From Planctomycetaceae bacterium UBA4732 (GTDB lineage Bacteria > Planctomycetota > Planctomycetia > Gemmatales > Gemmataceae): a stretch of 16,572 nt of DNA. Of this stretch, positions 1-7,894 are shown piece after piece. Positions within the stretch are counted from its first letter, which is position 1; each line of letters starts with the position of its first letter. The position numbers were made by a program, and so were the translations under genes. The stretch spans positions 21,772 to 38,343 of the forward strand of contig DHJA01000120.1 in the NCBI GenBank assembly GCA_002404095.1. Direction: 5' to 3'. The notes beneath the pieces are model-generated. The model saw nothing but the letters and a program-made list of their open reading frames with translations, searched no databases and had not been told where the DNA came from.

Positions 1-26
1 CTTCGGGTCGCGGCTAAACGATCAGA

Positions 27-896
27 TCAGACTCTCAGTTCATCCACCGGCTCATCGCGCGCGGCAAGATCAAGCCGGTCGGGCTGCGTTTCCGGCGCCG
101 GTTCAACCGTTTCGCCGTCGGACGCGGTTTGCGGCGGCTGTACCACGGGCAGCCGCAACAGTCCTTCTTCCAGAGAGGCGGAAGAACGGGAAGCGGTGAC
201 AAACAGGGTGTCAATTATCCAATGAGCCGCGACGGTCCCGAACATGCCGCCGAGCAGAGCATTGAACAGGTTCAACCGCAGCGGTTCCGACGGTTCCGCA
301 GATCGCAAACGCTGGCGCGCCAAGCTAAGGACGCCCCATAGCCCCAGGACGCCCACGAGGACGCCGCTTACTTGCAGCCAGGGGAAGGGCGGCCGCAGAT
401 TATAGCGCACCGCCTCGCGGATCTGGACCACGGCCTCTAGCAATCTCTTGTCGCGTTGGGTGACGTGACTAGGGCCGGCCTTCATGTTTTTCAGAAGCGA
501 ACGCAGCCGATTCGCATCGTAACCCGTGAAATCGTGCTGAAGCACTTCGGGCGAAACGACCACATCCACGTAGCCCGGTTCCTTACAAATCAGGATATAA
601 ACGCCCTTATTTACCGCTTGATCCGCTCCCTCCACCGCCCACTCGTGTAGGAGCGGCGCGGCATATGCCGGCTTCATTCCGGCGATCTTCTTGTGCAACT
701 CCACGGGAGGCAAGGCGGCCGTCTCGACGACAATATCCAGATGGTATACGTCCCGGAGGGCGGCGATTTCCTCATCGGCCTTCTGGCCAGTCTCGCGGCT
801 GAAAAGGCCAGCATCGTCCCGAATGGCGGGCGCGGCGCCGTCGGCGCCGGTGGACGCGCCCACGATGGCGAGCAAAAATAAAGAAGGGAGCGTCAT
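27..896 (-). CDS. Secreted TPM-domain membrane protein
   Basis: A 289-aa protein of unknown precise function. Residues 1-22 look like a signal peptide (hydrophobic SLFLLAIVGAS, then small residues before AAPAIRDD). The next ~130 residues resemble the TPM domain (TLP18.3/Psb32/MOLO-1 type), with IRDDAGLFS followed by a helix and DIVVET. Members of that family are usually exported and membrane-anchored, with roles in photosystem repair, phosphatase activity or receptor assembly. Two hydrophobic segments follow (around LQVSGVLVGVLGLWGVLSLA and LNLFNALLGGMFGTVAAHWI), then a Pro/Glu-rich acidic tail. I start at the ATG at 896, not the frame's upstream ATG at 947, because 896 begins the signal peptide and has CAGGAG about 8 nt before it. 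The gene is divergent from hslV with a 150-nt gap. TPM assignment is by eye; the C-terminal half is unassigned. Confidence 0.72.
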   Translation of the reverse strand: MTLPSLFLLAIVGASTGADGAAPAIRDDAGLFSRETGQKADEEIAALRDVYHLDIVVETAALPPVELHKKIAGMKPAYAAPLLHEWAVEGADQAVNKGVYILICKEPGYVDVVVSPEVLQHDFTGYDANRLRSLLKNMKAGPSHVTQRDKRLLEAVVQIREAVRYNLRPPFPWLQVSGVLVGVLGLWGVLSLARQRLRSAEPSEPLRLNLFNALLGGMFGTVAAHWIIDTLFVTASRSSASLEEGLLRLPVVQPPQTASDGETVEPAPETQPDRLDLAARDEPVDELRV

Positions 897-1046
897 GACT
901 TCGGCTCCTGAAGGAGGATCGCGCGAACCGGAAACCCGAGGTTCCAACGGTTATTGAACCCGCAACCGCTTCCTCTTCATATTATGACGGTTGACGGCCT
1001 TGCGGAACAGGCCGAGGCCGAATGAGCGAGCCAGAAGGAGGACGAG

Positions 1047-1580
1047 GTGCCCCGATTACGATCTACGACGATCCTGGCGATGCGTCACCGCGGCGGCGTG
1101 GCGGTTGGCGGCGACGGCCAGGTAACGCTCGGCCAAGTGGTCATGAAGAGCGACGCGCACAAGGTTCGCCGGTTGTACAACGGCAAGGTACTTGCCGGTT
1201 TCGCGGGCGCGGCGGCCGACGCCTTCTCCCTGCTCGAACGCTTCGAGGCCAAGCTCAAGGATTACCAGGGCAACGTGCCGCGCGCCGCCACGGAGTTGGC
1301 CAAGGACTGGCGCATGGACCGCATGTTGCGCCGGCTGGAGGCGATGCTCGTCGCGGCCGACCGCGAACATTTACTGCTCGTGAGCGGTACCGGCGACGTG
1401 ATCCAGCCAACGGACGGCGTCGTCGCCATCGGCTCGGGCGGACCCTACGCTCTCGCGGCGGCCCGAGCGCTGATCGTTCATACGGAACTGACGGCCGCCC
1501 AGATCGTCCGCGCCGGTCTTGAGATCGCGGGTGATCTGTGCATCTACACCAACCGGAATATCGAAATCGAAGAATTATAA
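1047..1580 (+). CDS. hslV: ATP-dependent protease subunit HslV
   Basis: Proteolytic subunit of the cytoplasmic HslVU (ClpYQ) protease, a threonine peptidase that forms a double hexamer and degrades proteins unfolded by HslU. The 177-aa length is normal. The first residues (MPRLRS) are a short propeptide; the expected nucleophile is the Thr at residue 7, in [20 protein letters not shown]. The family signature continues with [30 protein letters not shown] and later [16 protein letters not shown]. The start is GTG at 1047: AGGAGG lies 5 nt upstream (1036-1041), and an ATG start would lose the TTIL end. hslU follows after a 107-nt gap filled by a long inverted repeat, so the pair is probably one operon. 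Family assignment is very secure. Confidence 0.97.
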   Translation: MPRLRSTTILAMRHRGGVAVGGDGQVTLGQVVMKSDAHKVRRLYNGKVLAGFAGAAADAFSLLERFEAKLKDYQGNVPRAATELAKDWRMDRMLRRLEAMLVAADREHLLLVSGTGDVIQPTDGVVAIGSGGPYALAAARALIVHTELTAAQIVRAGLEIAGDLCIYTNRNIEIEEL

Positions 1581-1675
1581 GAAGATGAACCGCCAAGACG
1601 CCAAGAGCGCCAAGAAGACGAGAGCAAACGCATTGTATTCTTGGCGCTCTTGGCGTCTTGGCGGTTCATCTTCTT
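1579..1675. repeat. Perfect 38-bp inverted repeat between hslV and hslU
   Basis: The arms are 1579-1616 and 1638-1675, complementary without mismatch, around a 21-nt loop. Each arm holds three near-identical CGCCAAGA units (1590-1615 on the left). The left arm starts inside the hslV stop codon. The right arm ends 1 nt before the GGAGG ribosome-binding site of hslU (1677-1681). In RNA this would be a very stable hairpin without a downstream U-tract. It could be a processing or stability element, an attenuator of hslU, or a dispersed intergenic repeat. Similar CGCCAAGACGCCAAGAG sequences occur widely between bacterial genes; that is from memory and not checked here. Confidence 0.9.
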
Positions 1676-1687
1676 TGGAGGTAACTC

Positions 1688-3022
1688 GTGGCAGACATGA
1701 CGCCGCGTCAGATCGTGACCGAACTGGACCGTTACATCGTTGGCCAGGGCGCCGCCAAACGCGCCGTGGCAGTCGCTATCCGCAACCGCTGGCGCCGTCA
1801 GCAGCTGCCCCCCGAGCTGCGCAAGGACGTTACGCCCAAAAACATCATCATGATTGGCCCCACCGGCGTCGGCAAAACGGAGATTGCGCGCCGCCTCGCC
1901 CAGCTCGTCGGCGCCCCATTCCTAAAGATCGAGGCCACCAAGTACACCGAGGTCGGCTACCACGGCCGCGACGTGGAAAGCATGATCCGCGATTTGACCG
2001 AAATTGCCGTCGGCATGGTTCGCCAGGAGCAGCGCACGCACGTTGAGACGCAGGCCAAGGATCGCGTCACCGAACGGCTTCTTGACTTGCTTTTGCCCAA
2101 GTCGAACACCTGGGATCCGGAAAACCAGGAGGAGAACGAGCGCAACCAACGGACGCGCGAAAAGATGAAGGCTCGCCTGGAAGCGGGAGAGCTGGAAGAC
2201 CGTCAGGTCGAGTTGAACCTCGAACAGAAAGCCGTGCCGGTGCAGATCTTTTCCAACCTGGGCATGGAGCAGATGGACGTCGATTTCCAGAGCATGTTCG
2301 AGCGCATCATGCCGAAACAGGCCCAGAATCGCCAGATTCCGTTGAAGGAGGCGCGCCGCTTCCTGCTCGAACAGGAAACCGAAGCTCTTATCGACCGCCA
2401 GGTCGTCACGGAAAAAGCGGTCGAACTGGTCGAGAATCAAGGCATGATCTTCGTGGACGAGTTGGACAAGATCTGCGGCCCCGCGTCCACCAACGGCCCG
2501 GATGTGTCGCGCCAGGGCGTACAGCGCGACCTGCTGCCGGTCGTCGAAGGCACAACGGTCAACACACGGTACGGCCCGGTGCGCACCGACCATATCCTAT
2601 TCATCGCGGCCGGGGCGTTTCATACCTCCAAGCCTTCCGACCTGATGCCGGAGTTACAAGGCCGCTTTCCGATCCGCGTGGAGCTGACGGACCTCAATCG
2701 CGAGGACTTCCTGCGCATCCTGACGGAACCGAAGCATTCGTTGACCAAGCAGTACGCCGGCCTGCTGTCCACGGAAGGCGTGTCGTTGGAGTTCACACCG
2801 GACGGCGTGGAGGCGTTGGCGGACGTGGCCTTCGAGGTCAACCGCACGACGCAGAACATCGGCGCCCGACGGTTGCACACCATCCTGGAGCGCGTCGTCG
2901 AGGAGATCAGCTTTGACAGCCCCGACGTCAGCGACAAGCGCGTGGTGATCGACGGCCCCTACGTCCGCCGACGCCTGGACGATATTATCCAGAATGAGGA
3001 TTTGAGTAAGTTTATTCTCTGA
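1688..3022 (+). CDS. hslU: HslU, AAA+ unfoldase of the HslVU protease
   Basis: ATPase subunit that recognises, unfolds and feeds substrates into HslV in the cytoplasm. The 444-aa length matches the family (about 443 in E. coli). Order: N-terminal ATPase part with TPRQIVTELDRYIVGQ, Walker A GPTGVGKT at residues 57-64, a charged intermediate (I) domain at about 110-240, Walker B in MIFVDELDK near residues 253-261, the GRFPIRVEL segment near 324, and a C-terminal AAA+ lid. The chain ends DLSKFIL, the conserved tail that docks into HslV pockets and activates it. The start is GTG at 1688, with GGAGG 6 nt upstream. It lies just downstream of the 38-bp inverted repeat, so translation could be affected by that hairpin. 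No key residue appears missing. Confidence 0.97.
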   Translation: MADMTPRQIVTELDRYIVGQGAAKRAVAVAIRNRWRRQQLPPELRKDVTPKNIIMIGPTGVGKTEIARRLAQLVGAPFLKIEATKYTEVGYHGRDVESMIRDLTEIAVGMVRQEQRTHVETQAKDRVTERLLDLLLPKSNTWDPENQEENERNQRTREKMKARLEAGELEDRQVELNLEQKAVPVQIFSNLGMEQMDVDFQSMFERIMPKQAQNRQIPLKEARRFLLEQETEALIDRQVVTEKAVELVENQGMIFVDELDKICGPASTNGPDVSRQGVQRDLLPVVEGTTVNTRYGPVRTDHILFIAAGAFHTSKPSDLMPELQGRFPIRVELTDLNREDFLRILTEPKHSLTKQYAGLLSTEGVSLEFTPDGVEALADVAFEVNRTTQNIGARRLHTILERVVEEISFDSPDVSDKRVVIDGPYVRRRLDDIIQNEDLSKFIL

Positions 3023-3042
3023 AATACCGCACGGAGCTAAAT

Positions 3043-4500
3043 ATGACCACCGCGACCGCGGCCCAGACTCGCCTTTTCATCGACGGCAAATGGTGCGATG
3101 CCGACAGCGGCCAAACGCACGCCGTCGTCAACCCTGCCACCGAGGAAGTGGTCGCCGAGGTCGCCTGGGGCGGACGGGCGGAGACGCGCCGCGCCCTGGA
3201 GGCCGCTCAGCGAGCCATGCCCGCCTGGATGAAACTGACCGCGTGGGACCGGGCCAAAATCCTCAAGAAGACGGCCGATCTGATACGCGAGCGGGCCGAC
3301 GCCATCGCCCGCACGATGACCCTGGAACAGGGCAAGCCGCTGGTCGAGGCGCGGGGCGAAGTGATCAACGCGGCCGACACCTTTGAATGGTTCGCCGAAG
3401 AGGGCAAACGCGCCTACGGCCAGGTTATCCCCAACTCGGCGCCAGGCAAGCGCCATATCACCCTCAAGCACCCCGTCGGCGTCGTCGGCGCCATCACGCC
3501 TTGGAACTTCCCGGTCACGCTGGCGGCCCGTAAGATCGCCCCGGCCCTGACCGCTGGCTGCACCGTCGTCTGCAAGCCGGCCCACCAGACGCCGCTCTGC
3601 CTGATGCAGGTCTATCAGTGCATGGAGGAGGCCGGCCTGCCCGCCGGCGTCGCCAACCTCATCGTCGGGCCGCCGCAGGAGATCGGCGATGAATTCCTTG
3701 AGAACCCCATTTGTCGCAAAATCTCGTTCACCGGCTCGACCGCGGTCGGCAAGCACCTGATGCGCGGCTGCGCCGAACAGGTCAAGCGCGTCAGCCTAGA
3801 GCTGGGCGGACACGCGCCGTTCATCGTCTTTCCCGACGCCGACCCGGAAGCCGGCGCCAAGGTGGCCGTGACCGGCAAGTTCCGCAACAACGGCCAAGTC
3901 TGCATCGCGCCGAGCCGTTTTTACGTCCATAAAGACGTGCAAAAGAAGTTCACCGAGGCGGCCGTCGAGTTGACGAAGAGTTTGAAGATGGGCAATGGCT
4001 TAGATGCGGGCGTCGAGGTCGGGCCGATGATCGAAAAGCGCGCGTTGCAAAAGACGATGGAGTTGGTCGAAGACGCCCGCAAGACTGGGGCGAAGGTCTT
4101 GACCGGCGGCAAGCATAGCGACCGCTTCCCGAAGGGTTTCTTTTTCGAGCCGACGGTCGTGTCAGGCCTGTCGCCGGACGCCCGCATGATGACGGAAGAG
4201 CCGTTTGCACCGGTGATGCCGCTATTGGAGTTCAACAATATCGACGATGTGATCCGGGCGGCCAATAACACACGGTACGGACTGGCGGCGTATGTGTTCA
4301 CCAACGACCTGTCGATTGCGTGGCGGATGGCGGAAGGGATCGAGGCGGGCATCATCGGCATCAACGACCCGGTGCCGGCGGCGGTGCAGTGTCCGTTCGG
4401 CGGCATGAAGGAGAGCGGCTTGGGACGTGAACTGGCCCATGAGGGAATGGAGGCGTATTTAGAGACGAAGTATGTCAGCTTTAAGCTGCGCGATGCTTGA
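3043..4500 (+). CDS. Aldehyde dehydrogenase, succinate-semialdehyde type
   Basis: A 485-aa NAD(P)-dependent aldehyde dehydrogenase oxidising an aldehyde to its acid in the cytoplasm. Visible landmarks: ITPWNFPV with the oxyanion-hole Asn155; CKPAHQTP with Lys178 of the cofactor site; FTGSTAVGK; LELGGHAPFIVF with general base Glu253; GQVCIAPSRFYV with nucleophile Cys287; and the C-terminal PFGGMKESGLGRELAHEG. Overall it is most like GabD/succinate-semialdehyde dehydrogenases, but true substrate cannot be read from sequence. The residue after KPA is His, where NAD-specific enzymes often carry Glu, so cofactor preference is open. The start ATG at 3043 has GGAG 6 nt upstream (3033-3036). It begins 20 nt after hslU and may be cotranscribed with it, although the functions are unrelated. 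Confidence 0.93.
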   Translation: MTTATAAQTRLFIDGKWCDADSGQTHAVVNPATEEVVAEVAWGGRAETRRALEAAQRAMPAWMKLTAWDRAKILKKTADLIRERADAIARTMTLEQGKPLVEARGEVINAADTFEWFAEEGKRAYGQVIPNSAPGKRHITLKHPVGVVGAITPWNFPVTLAARKIAPALTAGCTVVCKPAHQTPLCLMQVYQCMEEAGLPAGVANLIVGPPQEIGDEFLENPICRKISFTGSTAVGKHLMRGCAEQVKRVSLELGGHAPFIVFPDADPEAGAKVAVTGKFRNNGQVCIAPSRFYVHKDVQKKFTEAAVELTKSLKMGNGLDAGVEVGPMIEKRALQKTMELVEDARKTGAKVLTGGKHSDRFPKGFFFEPTVVSGLSPDARMMTEEPFAPVMPLLEFNNIDDVIRAANNTRYGLAAYVFTNDLSIAWRMAEGIEAGIIGINDPVPAAVQCPFGGMKESGLGRELAHEGMEAYLETKYVSFKLRDA

Positions 4501-4536
4501 TTTTGCGGAAAAGCGAGCTATGGGCGCTAACCCAAA

Positions 4537-4583
4537 GCGAGCGGCGGGGGTTTATCCCCGCCGGGACAAGCCCGGCGGCTCGC
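4537..4583. terminator. GC-rich element with two competing hairpins
   Basis: An outer 6-bp stem (GCGAGC 4537-4542 / GCTCGC 4578-4583) encloses two mutually exclusive hairpins. One pairs GGCGGGG (4543-4549) with CCCCGCC (4556-4562). The other pairs CCGCCGGG (4558-4565) with CCCGGCGG (4571-4578) around ACAAG. It lies 36 nt after the aldehyde dehydrogenase stop. No U-tract follows, so it is not a classical intrinsic terminator. It may cap transcripts in another way or be a dispersed intergenic repeat. Confidence 0.5.
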
Positions 4584-4635
4584 CTCCTAGTAGCGACTCA
4601 TACGAAACTGACAACCGCAAAGCGGCGAGAAACCC

Positions 4636-5208
4636 ATGAAACTGTTTACACTCGACCTTTACGCACAAATCAATTCCGGGGATGAGGATGTCGCCTTGGC
4701 AGCACATGACGAATGGGAACGGCGCAACAAGCGCTCCCGCCGCCATTACAAAAAGATCGAGGCCCAACTACCCGAAGCCCTGCGCAAGTTCTGCGCCGAA
4801 CAATGCCTCCACGACGCCGACTGGAATGGCATCGCGCGGTTGCCTGGGTGTACTTTTCCCTGCAACTCGCAGGAAATCATGATTATCGCGTGTCAGGAGA
4901 ACACGCTTATCCCTGAGTTTTTAAACACTTTTGCGATCTTGCAATACACAATAACCTCCGCCCCCGTGTTCGAGAGGCCGGTGCAAGCTAAGGTCTTTTC
5001 CGAGGTGCAGCCGACTTGGCTTTATGATGAAATCGACGTGGTTTGCCCCGGCGTCTTCTCGCATTCGATCCTAATCAGCAGCGGCCTTGTCGTGACGATT
5101 CACTTCCGCGATTTCCGCTACTTCATCGCGCCGTTGCTTCATCCGACTCAGCAGGGCGCGGTTTCGGAAGAGCGCGTAGCGGAAGTCGTCCAATCGGCCT
5201 CGGCGTGA
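4636..5208 (+). CDS. Uncharacterised 190-aa protein
   Basis: I do not recognise a function. The protein has no signal peptide or membrane segment. Its N-terminus (MKLFTLDLYAQINSGDEDVA, then a charged helix with EWERRNKRSRRHYKKIE) and the CLHDADW motif resemble small hypothetical proteins common in planctomycetes, perhaps the DUF4085 group, though this is memory and uncertain. The C-terminal half is rich in beta-strand-like sequence (WLYDEIDVV, SILISSGLVVTIHFRDFRYF). The only plausible start is the ATG at 4636; no good ribosome-binding site precedes it. The 14 nt at this start (4626-4639) are identical to those at the start of the MafI-like gene. It converges on the next gene, whose stop lies 12 nt away on the other strand. 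Confidence 0.75.
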   Translation: MKLFTLDLYAQINSGDEDVALAAHDEWERRNKRSRRHYKKIEAQLPEALRKFCAEQCLHDADWNGIARLPGCTFPCNSQEIMIIACQENTLIPEFLNTFAILQYTITSAPVFERPVQAKVFSEVQPTWLYDEIDVVCPGVFSHSILISSGLVVTIHFRDFRYFIAPLLHPTQQGAVSEERVAEVVQSASA

Positions 5209-5220
5209 CGCTCGGAGATA

Positions 5221-6075
5221 TTATTTCATCGTTTTGAGCCGCGCTTCCACCGCCGCCCCCAGGCGCGGGTTGGACAGCAGTTCCGCGAGGCCGTGTTCCA
5301 CCACGCGACGAAGTACTTCCATCGAACTGAGGTCGCCAGCGAGTTTCCCCGCGGCCGTATCGAGTTCCTTGCGCTGCGCCTTGAAGTCCGCTTCGCTCAG
5401 CAAATGACCGCTTTCGAGCAGCGTTTTCGCTTGATCCGCCATCTTGGCCGAGGCGTCGGCGTCGAGGCCGGCGACCAGCCAGCCCACCGCCTCCGCGGCC
5501 GCGTCGCGGGCCTCGTCCCATTCTTCGCCGCTCTTCTTGCGCGATTCCTCGAAGGCGGCCGATAGCCTATCGGCCGGGCCTGCCAGGTCGTCGTCTTCCT
5601 GGGCGCCGAGATACGAGGCGATTTGTTGGGATTTGAGAAGGGCCAAGACCTCGCCCGCCTTGATCCGCGCGGCGGCGGTGAGTTCAACGCCTTCCTCCAC
5701 TTCAGGACTCTCTTTAGTACGCAATTCGTCCAGCGCCGTGGAGCGCCCTTCAATGCGGGCGTCGTCATTGGCCGTGAGAGCGTCACGCACGGCCAGAAGC
5801 GCTTTGCGGTATTTGTCGCTGACCTTGGCGGCTTCGCGTTCCTGGGCGTGCGGCGTGATTTCGCGTGCGAGCTTGCCGAGCGCTTCGAGCTGGGCCTTGT
5901 CCAGCTTCAGCTGGTGAATAGTTTGCAGCGCGGCGACTTCCATGCTCAGATCATTGACATCTTCTTTTGAAGGTTTGGAAGGCGGCGTCTTGTCGCTCTT
6001 TTTGGGGGCGGCCCCTGCCGACATGGTGAGGGCCAGAAATAGCGCGCCGACAGCCCAGAGTCGCCGTGACAACAT
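5221..6075 (-). CDS. Secreted helical protein of unknown function
   Basis: A 284-aa protein with a clear signal peptide (MLSRRLWAVGALFLALTMSAGAA, cleavage near residue 23), then a Lys/Pro/Ser linker and an almost entirely alpha-helical, highly charged body. A pattern such as LKLDKAQLEALGKLA and SDKYRKALLAVRDAL suggests long amphipathic helices, possibly coiled coil. No catalytic motif is visible. Proteins of this style (signal peptide, helical, many Ala/Glu/Lys) are frequent and unassigned in planctomycetes. The open frame extends upstream to 6294, but I start at the ATG at 6075 because it begins the signal peptide and has AAGGGAA just upstream; the extension has no coding character. It is divergent from the vWA gene and convergent with the 190-aa gene. 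Confidence 0.8.
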   Translation of the reverse strand: MLSRRLWAVGALFLALTMSAGAAPKKSDKTPPSKPSKEDVNDLSMEVAALQTIHQLKLDKAQLEALGKLAREITPHAQEREAAKVSDKYRKALLAVRDALTANDDARIEGRSTALDELRTKESPEVEEGVELTAAARIKAGEVLALLKSQQIASYLGAQEDDDLAGPADRLSAAFEESRKKSGEEWDEARDAAAEAVGWLVAGLDADASAKMADQAKTLLESGHLLSEADFKAQRKELDTAAGKLAGDLSSMEVLRRVVEHGLAELLSNPRLGAAVEARLKTMK

Positions 6076-6178
6076 GACAAGTTCCCTTGCCGGACAGGAG
6101 GAATGGCGGCCGGCAGAAGCGAAAGCCGGCGCGTCGTCTACCCGCGGAGTATCGTAATCATTCGGACGAGTATGACAA

Positions 6179-6226
6179 GTCCTCGCACCCCGGGCGAAGG
6201 TACTCCTGAGTCCGGGGTGCGAGGAC
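6179..6226. repeat. 15-bp inverted repeat between divergent genes
   Basis: Arms at 6179-6193 and 6212-6226 (GTCCTCGCACCCCGG and its exact complement) surround an 18-nt spacer that itself contains ACTC..GAGT. It lies in the 223-nt gap between the leftward secreted protein and the rightward vWA gene, 73 nt before the vWA start. It could be an operator for either gene or a leader hairpin. I see no convincing -35/-10 pair beside it. Confidence 0.75.
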
Positions 6227-6298
6227 CTCGGCGACTTTCCCCAATCGGCCCACTTGATAAACTGATCGCATCCGCGCCTCGAACCAAGGAGCAATCCC

Positions 6299-7138
6299 TT
6301 GCCCTACTCCGCCGAGATCAGCCGCACCAACCCGACCGCCCTCCTCTTCCTCTTGGACCAATCCAGTTCCATGTTGGAACCGTTCGGCGGCCAACCCGGC
6401 AAGAGCAAAGCCGAAGGCGTCGCCGACGCCCTCAACCGTCTGCTACAAAATATCGTCCTCAAGTGCGCGAAAGCCGACGGCATCCGCGACTTCTTCCACG
6501 TCGGCATGATTAGCTACGGCGGCCGTGTCAATTCCGCCTTCGGCGGCGCCCTCGCCGGCCTGACCCTCGCACCCGTTAGCAAGATCGCCAACAACCCGCT
6601 GCGCGTTGAGGCTCGCACGCGCAAAGTGGACGACGGCGCCGGCGGATTGACGGATCAACAGTTCAAGTTCCCCGTCTGGTTCGAGGCCCGGCCAACCGGC
6701 CGGACGCCGATGTGCGAGGCGCTCGGCAAAGCGAAGGAGTATTTGAAGGCGTTCCTCGGCGTTCAGCCCAATTGCTATCCGCCATTGGTCATTAACATCA
6801 CCGACGGCCATCCGACCGACGGCGACCCGCGCGAGGCGGCCAAGGATCTGCGCGGCCTGGCGTCCAAGGACGGCAACGTGCTGATGTTCAACGCCCACCT
6901 TTCCGACAAGCAGAATCGGCCGATCGAGTTCCCCTCGGACGAAGCGGGGCTGCCGGACGACTTCGCCAAGTTATTGTTTCGCATGTCGAGCGAGCTGCCG
7001 CCGCGGTTGCTGGAAGCGGCCAAAAACGACCGTTTCCCGGTGGGACCGAAATCGCGCGGCTTCGTCTTTAACGCCGACCTCGTGGCGGTTATCCGCTTCC
7101 TGGACATCGGCACCCGCGTGGCCCAATCGGTGCGCTAA
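6299..7138 (+). CDS. von Willebrand factor A (TerY-like) protein
   Basis: A 279-aa cytoplasmic vWA protein without signal peptide. The metal-ion-dependent adhesion site is complete: DQSSS (Asp20, Ser22, Ser24), Thr136 in GRTPMCEALGKA, and Asp169 in INITDGHPTDGDP. Such domains bind partners through a divalent metal. The start is TTG at 6299, with AAGGAG 7 nt upstream (6286-6291); no ATG or GTG gives the full first strand (TALLFLLDQ). The PP2C gene starts 3 nt after its stop, and kinases with HxDLQHGN/DYDG motifs lie downstream. This vWA-PP2C-kinase order matches the TerY-P triad of Ter-linked signalling systems. The domain is certain; the TerY-like label rests on context. No TerC/TerD genes are in view. 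Confidence 0.9.
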   Translation: MPYSAEISRTNPTALLFLLDQSSSMLEPFGGQPGKSKAEGVADALNRLLQNIVLKCAKADGIRDFFHVGMISYGGRVNSAFGGALAGLTLAPVSKIANNPLRVEARTRKVDDGAGGLTDQQFKFPVWFEARPTGRTPMCEALGKAKEYLKAFLGVQPNCYPPLVINITDGHPTDGDPREAAKDLRGLASKDGNVLMFNAHLSDKQNRPIEFPSDEAGLPDDFAKLLFRMSSELPPRLLEAAKNDRFPVGPKSRGFVFNADLVAVIRFLDIGTRVAQSVR

Positions 7139-7141
7139 CCG

Positions 7142-7894
7142 ATGCAATCCGCCAATCCGCCGCTGCGTTGGAGCGTGCTGCGACTCCCCAAGCACGGCAA
7201 CACGGACGCCGAATACGAAGACGCCTGGGCCGTCGATGCGGTCACGGGCCGTTTCGCCGTCGCCGACGGCGCGTCCGAAACCTCGTTCGCCGCGCGGTGG
7301 GCGCAATTGTTGACCGAAGGGTTTATCGCGGCGGCGCGTCCGGCGGCTCTCCCCGAGTGGCTGGCCAGCCAACGCCGCCTCTGGTTGGAGGAGGTAAACA
7401 GCCTGGAATTGCCCTGGTATGCGGAGATCAAGCGCGAACAGGGGGCGTTCGCCACGTTTCTCGGTTTGGGTTTGCGAGCGCCGACTGCAAAACGCCCCGG
7501 CGGCTGGCGGGCGGTGGCCGTCGGCGACACCTGCTTGATGCAGATTCGGGACGGACGATGCGTCCACTCCTTTCCGGTGCAAAAATCGTCGGAATTCGGC
7601 AATCAGCCTCGCTTGATCGGCTCGCGCGGCGTCGATTCTAGGCCCGATTTGGGCCGCGGTACGCTTGAGGCCGGCGACCGCCTGGTGATGATGACCGATG
7701 CGCTGGCGCAGTGGTTTTTGCAAACCCACGAAGGCGGCGCCGACCCCTGGGAAGCCGTCGCGCCGGTGCTGTCGGCGGCGGAACCGGAGGCCGCCTTCGC
7801 CGACTGGATCGCGGAACTGCGCGGCCGCGACGACCTGCGCAATGACGATGTGACGCTGCTTGCCATCGAACCCGGTTCGGAACCTACGGAGTGA
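7142..7894 (+). CDS. PP2C-family protein phosphatase
   Basis: A 250-aa metal-dependent Ser/Thr phosphatase, cytoplasmic and consisting of the domain alone. The expected acidic metal ligands are present: YEDAWAV (Glu26-Asp27), FAVADGASET (Asp42-Gly43), MMTDALAQW (Asp186) and LRNDDVTLL (Asp235). The AVGDTCLM strand is also typical. The N-terminal ligand motif is EDA rather than the common NQD, as in several divergent PP2C groups. The start ATG at 7142 lies 3 nt after the vWA stop and has no strong ribosome-binding site, which suggests translational coupling. Its likely role is to reverse phosphorylation by the downstream kinases, by analogy with TerY-P triads; substrates are unknown. Confidence 0.9.
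   Translation: MQSANPPLRWSVLRLPKHGNTDAEYEDAWAVDAVTGRFAVADGASETSFAARWAQLLTEGFIAAARPAALPEWLASQRRLWLEEVNSLELPWYAEIKREQGAFATFLGLGLRAPTAKRPGGWRAVAVGDTCLMQIRDGRCVHSFPVQKSSEFGNQPRLIGSRGVDSRPDLGRGTLEAGDRLVMMTDALAQWFLQTHEGGADPWEAVAPVLSAAEPEAAFADWIAELRGRDDLRNDDVTLLAIEPGSEPTE

Noticed and set aside
954..985. TTGAAC and TATTAT as a promoter for hslV
   Set aside because: The spacing is 20 nt and both boxes are weak; not enough to call.
1579..1675. CRISPR-like or tRNA structure in the hslV-hslU gap
   Set aside because: There is one inverted repeat only, with no spaced direct repeats and no cloverleaf; the CGCCAAGA units are adjacent, not separated by spacers.
1519..2046. Open frame running from the hslV end through the inverted repeat into hslU
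   Set aside because: It overlaps two secure genes and consists partly of translated palindrome; no ribosome-binding site or family likeness.
1922..2593. 223-codon open frame on the minus strand inside hslU
   Set aside because: Antisense to an unmistakable hslU; a by-product of high GC codon use.
6076..6294. Upstream extension of the leftward secreted protein
   Set aside because: It would bury the signal peptide and runs through the inverted repeat in the divergent control region.
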